From contig NZ_JBAOJI010000002.1 in the NCBI RefSeq assembly GCF_037080055.1, forward strand, positions 62,001 to 126,000: a stretch of DNA of 64,000 nucleotides. Reading direction: 5' to 3'. The stretch comes from Halovenus sp037080055 (GTDB lineage: Archaea > Halobacteriota > Halobacteria > Halobacteriales > Haloarculaceae). The notes beneath the pieces are model-generated. The model worked only from the letters and a program-made list of their open reading frames with translations. It was not told the origin of the DNA and did no database searches. Below are positions 8,188 through 17,538 of this stretch, in pieces (the first letter of the stretch is position 1; each line of letters begins with the position of its first letter). The position numbers and the translations under genes are program-made.

Positions 8188-8472
8188 GTGGGACAGTACG
8201 TCTACATCGTCGAGTGCGACGACGGATCGCTGTACACCGGGTATACGACCGACGTAGGCCGGCGAATCGACGAACACAACGCCGGCGAGGGTGCGAAATA
8301 CACCGCCGGCCGCCGACCGGTGACGCTTCGATACGTCGAGTACCATCCCTCCCGGAGCGCCGCACAGAGTCGTGAACACGAGATCAAATCGCTCTCTCGC
8401 GCCGACAAAGAGCAGTTGACTCCGGATCGAAAAGACCGCGTCAGCATCGCTGTCTCTCCCCTCTTCGACTGA
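8188..8472 (+). CDS. GIY-YIG domain protein (UPF0213/YhbQ-like)
   Basis: 94 residues from GTG 8188, one base after serB. The N-terminal YVYIVECDDGSLYTGYT matches the GIY-YIG core, followed by VGRRIDEHNAG with the conserved Arg, and a Glu in SREHEIKSLSR, in the order expected of this small nuclease superfamily. Single-domain members such as YhbQ are implicated in DNA processing or repair. Convergent with polD small subunit, with one base between the two stops. The GTG start is favoured because it leaves only a short N-terminus before the GIY strand. Confidence 0.8.
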   Translation: MGQYVYIVECDDGSLYTGYTTDVGRRIDEHNAGEGAKYTAGRRPVTLRYVEYHPSRSAAQSREHEIKSLSRADKEQLTPDRKDRVSIAVSPLFD

Positions 8473-8473
8473 C

Positions 8474-10237
8474 TCAGACGAACTGTCGAATCGTCAGATC
8501 TAGCGTCTGCAGGTCGATGATCGGTGCGTAGCCCACGTCGGGGTCGAGGTTCACCTTCTTCTGGAAATCCGTCTGGGCCTGCCAGCAACTGGAGTTGACC
8601 ATCAACACGTCGTGATACTTTCCGTAGCCGAGTTTGTGGACGTGGCCCGTGTGGAAGATATCGGGTACCTCCTCCATCACGAGGTGGTCTTCCGGTTCCG
8701 GTGCAACGCGGGTCTGGCCGCCGTACTGCGGCGCGACGTGGCGCTTCCGTAGCAGTTGTTCCATGGCGTCGTGCGGGCGCTCGTAGGTCGCCGACTCGTC
8801 GGGGAGTTCGGCGATCACCTCGTCCAGCGAGACGCCGTGGTACATCAGCACGGAGACGCCCTCGACGGTGACGATGGATGGATTCGCCGAGATGGTGGCG
8901 TCGTGAGCAGACATGATATCCCGCAACTCCTCGTCGAAGGCCGGCTGTGGTTCGGCAAGCCTGACGGCGTCGTGGTTGCCGGGAATCATCACAATCTCCA
9001 TATCCCCGGGCACGTCTTTCAGATGCTCGCTGAAGGCCTCGTACTGCTCGTAGATGTCGACAATTTCCAACTCCTCGTTCTGGCCGGGATAGACACCGAC
9101 CCCCTCGACCATATCGCCGGCGATCAGCAGGTACTCGACGCTCTCGGCTTCGGGGGTGTGCAGCCAGTCCGCGAAACGCTGCCAGGCGTCACCCAGAAAC
9201 TCCTCGCTCCCGCAGTGTACATCGGAGATTAGTGCCGCCTTCACCGGTCGATCCGCGGTCGACGGCGAGTGTGTTCGTGGAATATCCGGGAAGTGCAGCG
9301 AGTCGACGAAGAGGATTCCGCCGTCGTCCGCGAGCGTCCCCTCCACTGCGATCACTTCGTCGTGGAGGAGGTTTCGCACCTCGCTCGCGAACTCCCGGTC
9401 TTTCATGATCAGGCAGGGGAAGGTTCCGGTCGTGTCTTCGAGTTCGACAAGCCAGTGGCCGCTGGCTGTCGAGCGAATATCCGAGACGAGGCCGATCAGC
9501 GCGGCGTCGCTGCCCGGCGACATCTGTTCGATGGTGTCGGTCGGCCGGTGGTTCACTCGGCCGCGGAGTTGCTTTGCGAGTTTCTCGTATCGGTCCTGAA
9601 AGACGGAGACGAAGTCGCTGTACTCGCCGGTTCCGATGCTGGGGATGTCTCCGCTAATCTCGATTTCGCGCTGATCGGTCGAGCGTTGGGAGTTTGCTGA
9701 CTCACTCTCCGCTCCGGCCCGGCCCGACTCGGACTGGCTAACGGGCCCGTCCGCCTGCTGGTCTGTCTTCTCACGGACCGTCCCGGTCGTAGCACCCGCT
9801 GTGCGTGTACTCGCCGACTCGGCCGCGCTGTCTGCAGCGGTGCCGTCCGTCTCTGCTGGTGTCTTCTCGTCTACACTCGACTTCTCGGCGGACCCCTCTG
9901 TTTCGACTGGAACGCCACCACTCTCGTTTCGTGATTTTTCCTCGTCAGTTCCAGTTGAAACGTGGGGGTCTTTATCATCCGTCTCTTCGCCGGAAACACT
10001 CGTCTCAGGCGATTCCTGTGGCGTCGTGTATCCGTCTCCCCTCGGGTCGTTTTCGATTGCTTCCCGGACCTGTTCGGCCGAGAGCACGAGGGTGCTCTCG
10101 GGGGCATTTTCGACTGCGCGCTCGATCGCCCGCGCGGGGTCGGATTGGTTGGCGATTAGCGTGACCGCTTCCCGTTCGGCGTTGTATCCCCGGTCGGCAA
10201 GTGCGCGGACGATCCGCGCGGGCGTCTCCAGTGGCAC
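8474..10237 (-). CDS. polD1: DNA polymerase D small subunit (DP1), proofreading exonuclease
   Basis: 587 residues. The N-terminal helical domain (about 1-60) is followed by a long acidic Ser/Thr/Glu-rich linker (about 65-205), an OB-like domain, and a C-terminal calcineurin-type phosphoesterase domain with DVHCGSEEF, AGDMVEG, IPGNHDA and HTGHVHKLGYG, all metal ligands present. This is the 3'-5' exonuclease subunit of the family D replicative polymerase of Euryarchaea. The acidic linker is longer than in non-halophilic homologues, as usual in haloarchaea. Transcribed alone on the minus strand. Confidence 0.93.
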   Translation of the reverse strand: MPLETPARIVRALADRGYNAEREAVTLIANQSDPARAIERAVENAPESTLVLSAEQVREAIENDPRGDGYTTPQESPETSVSGEETDDKDPHVSTGTDEEKSRNESGGVPVETEGSAEKSSVDEKTPAETDGTAADSAAESASTRTAGATTGTVREKTDQQADGPVSQSESGRAGAESESANSQRSTDQREIEISGDIPSIGTGEYSDFVSVFQDRYEKLAKQLRGRVNHRPTDTIEQMSPGSDAALIGLVSDIRSTASGHWLVELEDTTGTFPCLIMKDREFASEVRNLLHDEVIAVEGTLADDGGILFVDSLHFPDIPRTHSPSTADRPVKAALISDVHCGSEEFLGDAWQRFADWLHTPEAESVEYLLIAGDMVEGVGVYPGQNEELEIVDIYEQYEAFSEHLKDVPGDMEIVMIPGNHDAVRLAEPQPAFDEELRDIMSAHDATISANPSIVTVEGVSVLMYHGVSLDEVIAELPDESATYERPHDAMEQLLRKRHVAPQYGGQTRVAPEPEDHLVMEEVPDIFHTGHVHKLGYGKYHDVLMVNSSCWQAQTDFQKKVNLDPDVGYAPIIDLQTLDLTIRQFV

Positions 10238-10295
10238 ACTCGTACATACAGGCAGGTCAGCAAAAGCGTAGCGGACTCGTTGCTGAGTTCGCCGA

Positions 10296-10721
10296 TCAGG
10301 CGTCCGGCCGGTGCCTGGTTCGTCGGATCGTGTTGCGCAGACGCGGCAGGTAGTCCGTCAGATCGCTCGTTGTCAGCATTCCCTGTAACTCGTCGTCGTC
10401 GATGACCGGCAATCGCTGGACCGAGTGCTCTTTCATCAGCGTCGCTGCCCTGTGGATCTCTTCGTCGCTCGGCACGGAGACCACCGACTGAGTCAGAAAG
10501 GTGTCCACCTGCACCGTCCCGATATCTGCACCGGCAGCTACCTGTCGCATGATATCCGATTCGGTGACGATTCCGAGAACCGTCTCAGTCTCGGGGTCGA
10601 CGACGACCGCCGAACCGATGTTGTTGTCCGCAAACAGTTTCGCAACTGTGCAGGCTGTCGTGTCTGGCGTGATTGTCCGCACCGACGGAGTCATCACGGC
10701 ACCGACCGACTGTTCAATCAT
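10296..10721 (-). CDS. Tandem CBS domain protein
   Basis: 141 residues made almost entirely of two CBS domains: residues 5-60 (VMTPSVRTI through GIVTESDIMRQ) and 70-125 (LTQSVVSVPS through GMLTTSDLTDYL), with a short basic C-terminal tail. CBS pairs bind adenosine nucleotides or SAM and act as regulatory modules. No partner domain is fused. The next gene on the other strand is divergent, separated by about 100 bp. The ligand and target cannot be inferred. Confidence 0.85.
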   Translation of the reverse strand: MIEQSVGAVMTPSVRTITPDTTACTVAKLFADNNIGSAVVVDPETETVLGIVTESDIMRQVAAGADIGTVQVDTFLTQSVVSVPSDEEIHRAATLMKEHSVQRLPVIDDDELQGMLTTSDLTDYLPRLRNTIRRTRHRPDA

Positions 10722-10788
10722 ATTATATTTCTCTTCTCAGTGTGCTTATCTCTACCGTATCTCACCAGTCTGTCAGTTCCAGTAGAAC

Positions 10789-10800
10789 GTGTATAACTAC
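10789..10800 (+). promoter_or_regulatory. TATA-like box upstream of small ORF at 10826
   Basis: The string GTATAACTAC at 10791-10800 lies 26-35 bases upstream of ATG 10826, the spacing expected for a haloarchaeal promoter giving a leaderless transcript. Inference from position and composition only. Confidence 0.4.
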
Positions 10801-10825
10801 ATTGGCACACCTACTCCACCGCAAT

Positions 10826-10990
10826 ATGCCTACCGAACAACAATCTGGCACCGAACTCGAAACACATCTTCGTCGCGCGCTGAAGACAGCCGAGAACAGC
10901 GAGACGAAATACGAACTCCGCGAGGCGCTACAGAAGTGTTACGGCGACCGTTCAGCTAAGGTCGATTCCACTGCGGCGTTCGACGACTGA
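10826..10990 (+). CDS. Small conserved-looking haloarchaeal protein, unknown function
   Basis: 54 residues from ATG 10826: a charged helical protein with an amphipathic core (ELETHLRRALKTAENSE) and a single cysteine. A promoter-like box precedes it at leaderless spacing and composition is typical of haloarchaeal coding sequence, which supports a real gene despite its size. Its 3' end overlaps the convergent carB 3' end by 39 bp, so the transcripts are antisense there. I do not recognise the family. Confidence 0.55.
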   Translation: MPTEQQSGTELETHLRRALKTAENSETKYELREALQKCYGDRSAKVDSTAAFDD

Positions 10991-13900
10991 CTCGGCCCAA
11001 CTGATTGCCTCGTCTAGCACTTCGGTCGGGTCGTCGTCGTACTCGAAGTCACGGATGTGTTCGACGTCGTCGTCTTCGTGACCGCCGATGACGTGGGTCT
11101 GCTGGCCCTTCCGATCGGCCGGGACGAGGCGGGCCAGGATGTTGTTGTGCGCTTTTGCAGTTTCGTACTCCGAGAGCCGACGGGTCGGTTCCTCGTCGAT
11201 GAGAATCGAGAACTTCGAGAGCATCATGTACGTCGCGATGTCGTCCTCGCCGGTGTAGCCCTCGACCCCGGGCAGGTCCCCGGCAAGGCGTGCGTTGTAG
11301 CCGTGAATGTCGAGTTCTTCTCGGATCGTCTCGGAGGCTTCACTCTCACCGGCACTGGATTCGAGCACGAGCACCGAGTTGTCGATGGTCTCTAACACCG
11401 TATCGAGCGCCCCGGCGAACTCCGCGAGATCCTCGCCCTCCGCACCGAGTTCCTCGAGATAGCCCGAGTCAGCAATCGAGCGAAGCGTCTGGATCTGTGT
11501 GCGGAGATTCTCCTGACTCTTCGGCTGTCCCCAGTACTCCTGCATCTTCGGTCGCTTGTCGACCGACTCCACGTCCAGCGGTTCGTCGCTATGTCGGATC
11601 GCCTCCAGGGCCGCCTGTGCGCTCTCGATCGTCGAGAAGTAGGTGATCGTCTCCTCGACACAGACCTCCAGAATCTCGCGCTCCCGGGAGAGTACCAGAT
11701 CGATTTCGCCGGCGTGGAGTGCTTCTTTGATCGCCTCTGTGTCCTCGAAGTCGTCCAGCGTCTTCACGTCGAAGAAGTCCTCGAAGCCAGCGACCGGCAT
11801 GTCGACGATGGCAGTCCCTTCGAGCGGAATCGCCTTGCCGACACACATCTGTGCTTTCTGGTAGGCCTTGCCGAAAGTGTCGGCGGTGCCCATCACTTCG
11901 CCGGTCGATTTCATCTCCGGACCGAGGCGGGGATCACTGCCCGGCAGACGGTCGAACGGCAGGACGACCTCTTTGACGCTGACTTGCTCGGGAATCTGTT
12001 CCTCGTAGTCGAGTTCGTCGAGGCTCGCGCCAGCCATCACCTTCGCGGCGATTTTGGCGATCGGAACGCCCGTCGCCTTCGAGACGAACGGAACAGTTCG
12101 GGAGGAACGGGGGTTCGCTTCCAGGACGTAGACTTCGCCGTCGCGAACAGCGAGTTGGACGTTGAGCAGTCCGACCGTGTCGAGTTCGCGGGCGATGTCT
12201 TCGACGACCTCGCGCACCCGGCGGTTCACGTCACGCCCGAGCGAGCGCGGTGGGATCATACAGGCCGAGTCTCCGGAGTGGACACCCGCGGTCTCGACGT
12301 GTTCCATCACGCCGCCGATGAGGACGTTTTCGCCGTCTGAGACCGCGTCCACGTCCAGTTCGACAGCATCGGCGAGGAAGTCGTCGACGAGGATCGGTTT
12401 CTCGGGGGAGACGCGGACTGCCTCCTCGATGTAGGTTTCAAGATCCTCGTCGTTGTAGACGACATCCATCGCACGCCCACCGAGCACGTAGGAGGGGCGG
12501 ACGAGGACGGGGTAGCCGATTTCGTGGGCGAGATCCAGTGCTTCTTCCTTGCTGGTCGCCGTCGCACCCTCGGCCTGTGCGATGCCGAGTTCGTCCATCA
12601 GTTTGTTGAAGCGGTCGCGGTCCTCGGCGAGGTCCATCGCCTCGACGGAAGTCCCGAGCACCTCACAATCCAGCTCTCGGCGCTCGATCTCCTTCTCCAG
12701 CGGTTCGCCGATATCGACGGAGGTCTGGCCACCGAACTGGACCATCACACCGTCGGCGTTGGTCGACTCGATCACGTCCGCAACTTCCTCCGCTGTGATT
12801 GGCTCGAAGAACAGTCCGTCGGAGGTGTCGTAGTCAGTCGACACCGTCTCCGGGTTGTTGTTGACGACGTGGGCGTCGATACCCATCTCGCGCAGCGCGC
12901 GGACGGCGTGGACCGAACAGTAGTCGAATTCGACACCTTGGCCGATTCGGATCGGGCCGCCCCCGACCACCACGACGCTCTCGACATCGCGGTCGATCTG
13001 GAGTTCGTCACGGTTCAGTCCCGAGATCGGATCCCGGGCGGAGTAGTAGTACGGCGTCGTCGCGACGAACTCGCCGGCGCAGGTGTCGACGAGCTTGAAG
13101 TCCCGTTCTGAGGTCTCGGCATCGACGCTGTCGATAGTCACCGATCCCCCGTCAGGCGTCGCCTCGCCCTCTTCGACCTCCTCGTCGGTCAGTCGCTCGG
13201 GAAGCCAGGAGGCGTGGGTGTCGTTGAACTCACCGCCCGCGAGTGCGGTGATCTCCTGATCGGTGAAGCCGACATCGGCGGGGGTCTGGAAACTCCCCTC
13301 GGTGGCGTCTCGGGCGGCTTCAGCGATGTGTTTGAACCGTTCGAGATACCACGTTCGGATCTCGGTCAGGTCGTTGATTTCCTCGACGCTGTAGCCGCGG
13401 TCGAAGGCCTCGAACATCGCGTACGGGCGATCCGGCGTCGGCTTCTCCAAGTATTCGCGTTCGAGTTCCTCGTCGTCGACCGCGCCGAGGTCGTCGGCGG
13501 GGTCGTACTCCGAACTCCGCAGGGCTTTCAGCAGCGATTCCTCGAACGTCCGGCCGATTGCCATCGCCTCCCCGGTCGATTTCATCGCCGGACCGAGCTC
13601 GAACTCTACGTCGCGGAACTTGTCTTTGGGCCAGCGCGGCACCTTCGTCACGATGTAGTCGATTGCGGGCTCGAATGCGGCGGTCGTCTCGCCGGTGATT
13701 TCGTTTTCGATCTCGTGGAGACGCTTGCCAAGTGCGACCTTCGCGGTGACGCGGGCGATCGGGTAACCGGTCGCTTTCGAGGCGAGTGCGGAGGAGCGAG
13801 AGACACGGGGGTTGACCTCGACGACGCGGTACTCGCCCTCGGGAGTACCGTCGTCGTGCCAGGCGAACTGGATGTTACAACCGCCCTGAATGCCCAGTTC

Positions 13901-14716
13901 GCGAATCACCTTCAGCGCCGTATCGCGCATGTCCTGGTGACCTTCGTCGGGGATGACCTGACTGGGGGTGACGACCATCGACTCGCCGGTGTGGATCCCC
14001 ATCGGATCCAGATTCTCCATGTTACAAATAATGATACAGGAGTCGTCGGCGTCACGCATGACCTCGTATTCGAGTTCGATCCAGCCGTCGATGGATTCGG
14101 TGATCATCACGCGGTTGTCCCGGGAGAGGTTGAGTCCTTTCCGCACCGCGTCCTTTAGTTCGTCCATGTCACCGATGACGCCCGATCCAGCGCCACCGAG
14201 GGTGTAGGTCGTTCGCATGATGACGGGGAGGCCGCCGACCTGTTCGACTGCCTCCTCGACTTCGTCGATGGACTCGATGGTGACCGACTCGGGAACCGGT
14301 TCGTCGATGGATTCCATCCGCTGGCGGAACTGGTCTCGGTCCTCAGTTGCGTAAATCGTATCGAGTGGGGTGCCCATCACGTCGACATCGTGTTCGTCGA
14401 GGACGCCTTCCTCGGCGAGTTCAGCGGTGACGTTCAGGCCGGTCTGGCCACCCAGCCCTGCAATCACGCCGTCGGGGTTCTCCTTTCGAATGATCTCGGC
14501 GATGGCTTCGGTGTTGATCGGTTCGATATACACCTCGTCTGCCATGTCCGGATCGGTCATGATCGTTGCCGGGTTCGAGTTTACCAGGACGACACGCGCG
14601 CCCTCCTCCTGGAGGGCACGACAGGCCTGTGCGCCCGAGTAATCGAACTCGGCTGCCTGTCCGATCTGGATCGGTCCGCTGCCGATGAGCAAAATAGTTC
14701 GATCTTCGGCTGTCAT
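10952..14716 (-). CDS. carB: Carbamoyl-phosphate synthase large subunit with extra C-terminal domain
   Basis: 1254 residues; typical CarB is about 1050-1080. Two ATP-grasp halves are evident: the first begins LLIGSGPIQIGQAAEFDYSG, the second VVVGGGPIRIGQGVEFDYCS near residue 585, both with the expected glycine-rich and metal-binding segments (EYRVVEVNPRVSRSSALASK and VYVLEANPRSSRTVPFVSK). An MGS-like regulatory domain follows (about 930-1050). From residue 1058 to the end (bases 11545-10955) is a further domain of about 195 residues with a Rossmann/TIR-like look (see findings). The enzyme makes carbamoyl phosphate from glutamine-derived ammonia, bicarbonate and ATP for pyrimidines and arginine. 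carA is not in the window. Confidence 0.94.
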   Translation of the reverse strand: MTAEDRTILLIGSGPIQIGQAAEFDYSGAQACRALQEEGARVVLVNSNPATIMTDPDMADEVYIEPINTEAIAEIIRKENPDGVIAGLGGQTGLNVTAELAEEGVLDEHDVDVMGTPLDTIYATEDRDQFRQRMESIDEPVPESVTIESIDEVEEAVEQVGGLPVIMRTTYTLGGAGSGVIGDMDELKDAVRKGLNLSRDNRVMITESIDGWIELEYEVMRDADDSCIIICNMENLDPMGIHTGESMVVTPSQVIPDEGHQDMRDTALKVIRELGIQGGCNIQFAWHDDGTPEGEYRVVEVNPRVSRSSALASKATGYPIARVTAKVALGKRLHEIENEITGETTAAFEPAIDYIVTKVPRWPKDKFRDVEFELGPAMKSTGEAMAIGRTFEESLLKALRSSEYDPADDLGAVDDEELEREYLEKPTPDRPYAMFEAFDRGYSVEEINDLTEIRTWYLERFKHIAEAARDATEGSFQTPADVGFTDQEITALAGGEFNDTHASWLPERLTDEEVEEGEATPDGGSVTIDSVDAETSERDFKLVDTCAGEFVATTPYYYSARDPISGLNRDELQIDRDVESVVVVGGGPIRIGQGVEFDYCSVHAVRALREMGIDAHVVNNNPETVSTDYDTSDGLFFEPITAEEVADVIESTNADGVMVQFGGQTSVDIGEPLEKEIERRELDCEVLGTSVEAMDLAEDRDRFNKLMDELGIAQAEGATATSKEEALDLAHEIGYPVLVRPSYVLGGRAMDVVYNDEDLETYIEEAVRVSPEKPILVDDFLADAVELDVDAVSDGENVLIGGVMEHVETAGVHSGDSACMIPPRSLGRDVNRRVREVVEDIARELDTVGLLNVQLAVRDGEVYVLEANPRSSRTVPFVSKATGVPIAKIAAKVMAGASLDELDYEEQIPEQVSVKEVVLPFDRLPGSDPRLGPEMKSTGEVMGTADTFGKAYQKAQMCVGKAIPLEGTAIVDMPVAGFEDFFDVKTLDDFEDTEAIKEALHAGEIDLVLSREREILEVCVEETITYFSTIESAQAALEAIRHSDEPLDVESVDKRPKMQEYWGQPKSQENLRTQIQTLRSIADSGYLEELGAEGEDLAEFAGALDTVLETIDNSVLVLESSAGESEASETIREELDIHGYNARLAGDLPGVEGYTGEDDIATYMMLSKFSILIDEEPTRRLSEYETAKAHNNILARLVPADRKGQQTHVIGGHEDDDVEHIRDFEYDDDPTEVLDEAISWAESVVERRSGIDLS

Positions 14717-14739
14717 TACACGGACGGAGTTCGCACATC

Positions 14740-14748
14740 GTAATAAGC
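14740..14748 (-). promoter_or_regulatory. TATA-like box of carB
   Basis: On the minus strand the sequence CTTATTAC sits 24-32 bases upstream of the carB ATG (14716), consistent with a leaderless or very short-leader transcript. No regulatory hairpin is obvious between it and the start codon. Confidence 0.45.
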
Positions 14749-14899
14749 CCGGCGATGCGGTACGAAACTCGCAGGTGAATTTCGAATATCGTATTGTGGA
14801 TCAGTCACACGTCAGTCGTTCGCAGACCTCGGGTCAGTTCCCGCGGTGACCGCTCGCGACGGGCGTAGCGTTCTTCACTTCGCTGGTCCGATACCGGGT

Positions 14900-15283
14900 A
14901 TGGACGCACCGATTACGGGTGACACGTACTCCTTTGAGCGCACGTTCACGCACGAAGATGTCGAACAGTTCGCAGAGGTCTCACAGGATACGCAGGCCCG
15001 CCACACCGAACCCGACGATGACGGCCGCCTCATGGTCCATGGCCTGCTGACGGCGACACTACCTACCAAAATCGGTGGCGACCTCGACGTGCTCGCCGCG
15101 TCGATGAATTTCGAGTTCAGACGCCCGGTCTATACCGGTGACCGGATCAACTGTGTCTGTACGGTCGAATCTATCGAGGAACGGTCGGACCGTTACGATC
15201 TGACCATCGACACAGTCTGCCGAAACGCGGACGAAACGGTGGTTCTCACCGCGACTATCGACGGGCACATCCTGAAGGAGTAA
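14900..15283 (+). CDS. MaoC-like hotdog-fold dehydratase
   Basis: 127 residues from ATG 14900; a GTG at 14846 would add 18 residues but the hotdog fold starts after the ATG. The sequence TFTHEDVEQFAEVSQD, then HGLLTATLPTKIGG, matches (R)-specific enoyl-CoA hydratases and MaoC-like proteins, including the helix with the catalytic Asp/His region. The middle FEFRRPVYTGDRINC segment is characteristic. Likely substrate is an acyl-CoA. It stands alone between carB (divergent) and cbiP (convergent). Confidence 0.78.
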   Translation: MDAPITGDTYSFERTFTHEDVEQFAEVSQDTQARHTEPDDDGRLMVHGLLTATLPTKIGGDLDVLAASMNFEFRRPVYTGDRINCVCTVESIEERSDRYDLTIDTVCRNADETVVLTATIDGHILKE

Positions 15284-15335
15284 CGCTCTGTGTATGCGCT
15301 GTAGTTCAGTGTAAACAACTCCCGCGTGAGCCTCG

Positions 15336-16838
15336 CTATTCTTCGATCAGTGGTTTCAGTCCAGTGGGTCCGAGGTCGACGTGATCGGCGATCAGATCCC
15401 CAGCCCGGTCGTACGGTGACCGCTCGCTGCCCGCTGTACCGCTTTCCGGGCGATTCGATCCCGCGGCCGAAAAGACGCTGTCGAGAAACGCCGACCGGGC
15501 GTTATCGTTCTCGAACAGGCCGTGGACGTACGTTCCCAGAACTCGTTCAGTCCCGACACTCTCTCCGCCGAGGGGGCGCTCGACCGGTTCCGTCGGCGTC
15601 GACCGGCCCATGTGGATCTCGTAGCCGGAGACTGATCCCGATCTGCCCGACAGCGGGCCGACGCCGGAGAGGGTTCGCGTCGTCTGTTCGAGCCGTTTGT
15701 CGGCCGAAAACCGGGTTTCGATCGGCAGGAGTCCGACTCCTTCGACTGTTCCAGAGACCGCTGTACTCTCGATTTCCGCGTTCGTGATACGCTCGCCGAG
15801 GATCTGGAAGCCGCCACAGAGGCCAACGACCGGCCCGTCGAACGCTCGAAGTTGTTCGTCGAATCCGGACTCCTGGAGCGCCAGCAGATCGTCGACGGTA
15901 TTTTTCGAGCCCGGGATCACGACGCCGTCGATGCCCGCAAGCGAGCCATCGGGCGGCAGATAGACGACTCGAACGCCCGGTTCGCGAGCGAGCGGATCGA
16001 GATCTGTGAAATTCGAAATTCGCGGCAAGCGAGGGACGCCCACCGCGACTGTCTGTTCCTCTGGGACTCCGTCCTCGCCGAACACGCCGCGCTCGTCACG
16101 GTCAGGGATAGAGATGCTGTCTTCGGCGGGGAGACCGGGGTCGTCGTACGGGATGACGCCGAGAATTCGGACTCCTGTCCGTGCTTCGATTTCCGCAATT
16201 CCGGCATCGAGCAGGCTCCGGTCGCCGCGGAATTTCGTGATGACCGCGCCAGCGACCTGCTCGCGGAGTCGGTCGGGCAGCAGTTCGAGCGTGCCGTAGA
16301 GGCTGGCGAAGGCACCGCCGCGCTCGATATCGACGACGACGACGATTTCGGCGTCGGCGAACTCGGCGGTCTCGACGTTCGCCAGATCGCGGTCGTGAAG
16401 GTTGATCTCGGCGATACTGCCGGCTCCTTCGGCGACGATCACCTCGTGGTCGGCCGCGAGTCGGCGGTACGAGTCGACGGCGGCCTCGCGAGCGCGTTCC
16501 CAGTGTTCGTCGTAGTAGCTATCGACGCCGACGTGTTCGGTCGCTTCGCCCTGGATCACCAACTGACTCTCGCCGTCGCCTCGGGGTTTGAGGAGGACGG
16601 GATTCAGGTCGGTTGTCGGCGTAACCCTCGCCGCGGTGGCCTGGACGTACTGGGCCACGCCGATTTCGCCCCACTCGCCGGACCGGGAGACGACGACGCG
16701 GGCGTTGTTACTCATGTTCTGGGCCTTGTAGGGTGCGACCGAGACGCCGTTGCGGGCGAGCACCCGACACAACCCCGCGGCGACGGTGCTCTTTCCGACG
16801 TGGCTGGCCGTTCCCGCGATCAGCACTGTCCTCGTCAT
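15336..16838 (-). CDS. cbiP: Cobyric acid synthase CbiP
   Basis: 500 residues from ATG 16838. The N-terminal part has the P-loop variant GTASHVGKSTVAAGL and APYKAQNMSNNA of CbiP/CobQ; the C-terminal class I glutamine amidotransferase domain has VVGLCGGFQILGE (catalytic Cys) and LGTYVHGLFEN (His). It amidates the b, d, e and g side chains of adenosylcobyrinic acid a,c-diamide using glutamine and ATP. A 27-codon upstream extension to 16919 overlaps cobA and is rich in Arg, so it was rejected. Last gene of the ten-gene late-pathway operon; cobA ends 19 bases upstream. Confidence 0.93.
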   Translation of the reverse strand: MTRTVLIAGTASHVGKSTVAAGLCRVLARNGVSVAPYKAQNMSNNARVVVSRSGEWGEIGVAQYVQATAARVTPTTDLNPVLLKPRGDGESQLVIQGEATEHVGVDSYYDEHWERAREAAVDSYRRLAADHEVIVAEGAGSIAEINLHDRDLANVETAEFADAEIVVVVDIERGGAFASLYGTLELLPDRLREQVAGAVITKFRGDRSLLDAGIAEIEARTGVRILGVIPYDDPGLPAEDSISIPDRDERGVFGEDGVPEEQTVAVGVPRLPRISNFTDLDPLAREPGVRVVYLPPDGSLAGIDGVVIPGSKNTVDDLLALQESGFDEQLRAFDGPVVGLCGGFQILGERITNAEIESTAVSGTVEGVGLLPIETRFSADKRLEQTTRTLSGVGPLSGRSGSVSGYEIHMGRSTPTEPVERPLGGESVGTERVLGTYVHGLFENDNARSAFLDSVFSAAGSNRPESGTAGSERSPYDRAGDLIADHVDLGPTGLKPLIEE

Positions 16839-16857
16839 CCTCTCTGTTACCTCCCGC

Positions 16858-17538
16858 TCAGTACTCCGTCCCTTTCCGGGCGCTGTGGCCCGCGTCGAAG
16901 GGATGTTTCTCCTTGGCAACGTTCGTGACGAGATCAGCCGTCTCGACGACGTATTCCGGCCGGTCGTGGCCGCCGGTCAGGACGAGTTCCAGTCCGTCGG
17001 GTTTCGATTCGACCAACTCGACAACCGCTTCGGGGTCGACGAGGCCGCGATTCGCGGCGTAGAGAATCTCGTCCAGGATGAGCATGTGTACTCCGTCTTC
17101 CGCGGGGCCGTCGAGCGCGAAAGGCGAATCGAGGTCAGCGTCCCGACAGCCGTCCAGTAACTTCCGGGTTCGTTCGAGCGCGCCGCGGGCCTGTGCGGCG
17201 TGGTCGTCGTCGTCAGAGCCGTCTCGGAAGCCGTGCCAGCCGTAGTGGCCGGCGTTCTCGTAACTGAACCCCGGCATTGCGGTGATGGCGTTGTACTCCC
17301 CGCGGATCGACTCGACGCTTCCCGCGCCGCCTTTCATGAACTGCAGCATGTGGACGCGGTAGCCGTGGCCGGCCGCCCGGAAGCCCATCCCCATCGCCGC
17401 CGTCGTCTTCCCTTTGCCGTCGCCCCACCAGACCTGTGTGAGTCCGAACTCCTCCGGCGCCCCGGGTTCGATTGGCTCTGGCGTCGGTCTGTTCGCGCTG
17501 CCCTGTTCTGCGTCTGTCTCGCTTGTTTCGTCTGTCAT
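16858..17538 (-). CDS. cobA: Cob(I)yrinic acid a,c-diamide adenosyltransferase (CobA/BtuR type)
   Basis: 226 residues. The Walker A motif is WWGDGKGKTTAAMGMG, followed by RVHMLQFMKGG and a Walker B-like LILDEILYA, the order seen in CobA/CobO/BtuR. It transfers the adenosyl group from ATP to Co(I) corrinoids, giving the Co-C bond. The N-terminus has a 30-residue acidic tail. Its ATGA start overlaps the stop of cbiZ. The reductant for Co(II) to Co(I) is not identified here; the ferredoxins in blocks A and C are candidates by position only. Confidence 0.94.
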   Translation of the reverse strand: MTDETSETDAEQGSANRPTPEPIEPGAPEEFGLTQVWWGDGKGKTTAAMGMGFRAAGHGYRVHMLQFMKGGAGSVESIRGEYNAITAMPGFSYENAGHYGWHGFRDGSDDDDHAAQARGALERTRKLLDGCRDADLDSPFALDGPAEDGVHMLILDEILYAANRGLVDPEAVVELVESKPDGLELVLTGGHDRPEYVVETADLVTNVAKEKHPFDAGHSARKGTEY

